Source of the DNA: Actinomycetota bacterium
GTDB taxonomy: Bacteria > Actinomycetota > Thermoleophilia > Gaiellales > F1-60-MAGs149
DNA: 64,000 nucleotides
Assembly (NCBI GenBank): GCA_009885805.1
Contig: VFJZ01000003.1
Coordinates: forward strand, 62,001 to 126,000
Direction: 5' to 3'
Each line of letters begins with the position of its first letter. Positions within the stretch are counted from its first letter, which is position 1. The notes beneath the pieces are model-generated. The model did not search any database. It was given only the letters and a program-made list of their open reading frames with translations, and was not told the origin of the DNA. The position numbers and the translations under genes are program-made. Below, piece after piece: positions 63,353-64,000 of this stretch.

Positions 63353-64000
63353 CTGCCGCCGCTCCACAGCATCGACACGGGGCAGGCGACGAGCGACGGT
63401 CCGAAGCTGCGTGGGCGTGTTCCGCAGTGGAGCAGGACGCCGGCGGAGAATTGCGGGCCGAGCCGGTCGCGGAGCCGTCGGAGTCCCGCGAAGTCCCGCT
63501 CGTGGACGTCCACCGCCGCCTTCACCTCGATGCCGACGACGCGGCCGTCGGCCGACTCCAACACCAGGTCGACCTCCGCGCCGTCGCGATCGCGCCAATG
63601 GTGGAGGGCCGCGGCGGTGTTCGACCACGTCAGCTGCCTCGAGATCTCGCCGGCTACGAAGGTCTCGAGCAGTTGTCCGGCGACCGTTGCGGTTGGCCTG
63701 GCGAGTGCCGCGGCATCGACACCGAGCAGCGCCGCGGCGAGCCCGCTGTCGATCAGGTGGAGTTTCGGCCGGCGGACCGCCTTGGCCGTCAGGTTCCGCG
63801 ACCAGGCGGGTACGAGGTGGTGCGCGTAGATCGTCTCGAACAGCGGGAGGTACCGTCGGAGGGTCGGTGCCGGGATTGCGACGTCTCGCGCGAGATCGGC
63901 CAGATTCAGTTCGGTGGCAGTTCGCGCTGCGAGCAGCCTGAGCATGTCGCGCAGGCGGGCTGCATGTTCGAGATCGGCGAGTTCGGTGACGTCGCGTTGG
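63349..64000 (-). CDS. DUF4143-type ATPase, C-terminal part (truncated by window edge)
   Basis: LNLADLARDVAIPAPTLRRYLPLFETIYAHHLVPAWSRNLTAKAVRRPKLHLIDSGLAAALLG...AEVDLVLESADGRVVGIEVKAA; resembles the 3' half of the 19114-20373 gene. Confidence 0.85.
   Translation of the reverse strand, partial: QRDVTELADLEHAARLRDMLRLLAARTATELNLADLARDVAIPAPTLRRYLPLFETIYAHHLVPAWSRNLTAKAVRRPKLHLIDSGLAAALLGVDAAALARPTATVAGQLLETFVAGEISRQLTWSNTAAALHHWRDRDGAEVDLVLESADGRVVGIEVKAAVDVHERDFAGLRRLRDRLGPQFSAGVLLHCGTRPRSFGPSLVACPVSMLWSGGR

Overview
This is a very GC-rich window, probably from an actinobacterium (the secreted paralogue type at 32.4-33.9 kb suggests a Thermoleophilia/Solirubrobacterales-like organism; this is inference). 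It is densely coding, with mostly catabolic and accessory genes. I saw no rRNA, tRNA, CRISPR array or intact transposon.

The most interesting content is a compact, apparently single-operon bacterial microcompartment (BMC) locus at ~20.5-32.2 kb. It encodes a GntR regulator; three proteins resembling the split glutamate-synthase / N-methylglutamate-synthase subunits (class-II amidotransferase, GXGXG domain, FMN GOGAT domain); a glutamine-synthetase-like gamma-glutamyl-amide ligase; BMC-P, BMC-H and BMC-T shell proteins; an opine-dehydrogenase-family enzyme with two tandem N-terminal encapsulation-peptide-like helices; a CoA-acylating aldehyde dehydrogenase with a C-terminal encapsulation-peptide-like helix; a 61-aa ORF; and a malate-dehydrogenase-like enzyme with a C-terminal extension. 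A monomeric-sarcosine-oxidase-like flavoenzyme is divergently transcribed from an overlapping promoter. I read this as a possible undescribed amine-catabolic metabolosome: amine -> gamma-glutamylamide -> N-substituted glutamate (opine-like) -> aldehyde -> acyl-CoA. No canonical phosphotransacylase or alcohol dehydrogenase is present in the locus.

Other content includes hyuA/hyuB; three more GS-like ligases plus a PuuD-like hydrolase; a B12-type diol/glycerol dehydratase (fused large-medium subunits) with reactivase; an aconitase-X pair; many SDRs; GntR and MarR regulators; a VapBC-type pair; and two DUF4143-type ATPases. All calls come from reading translations and motifs; no database search was run.
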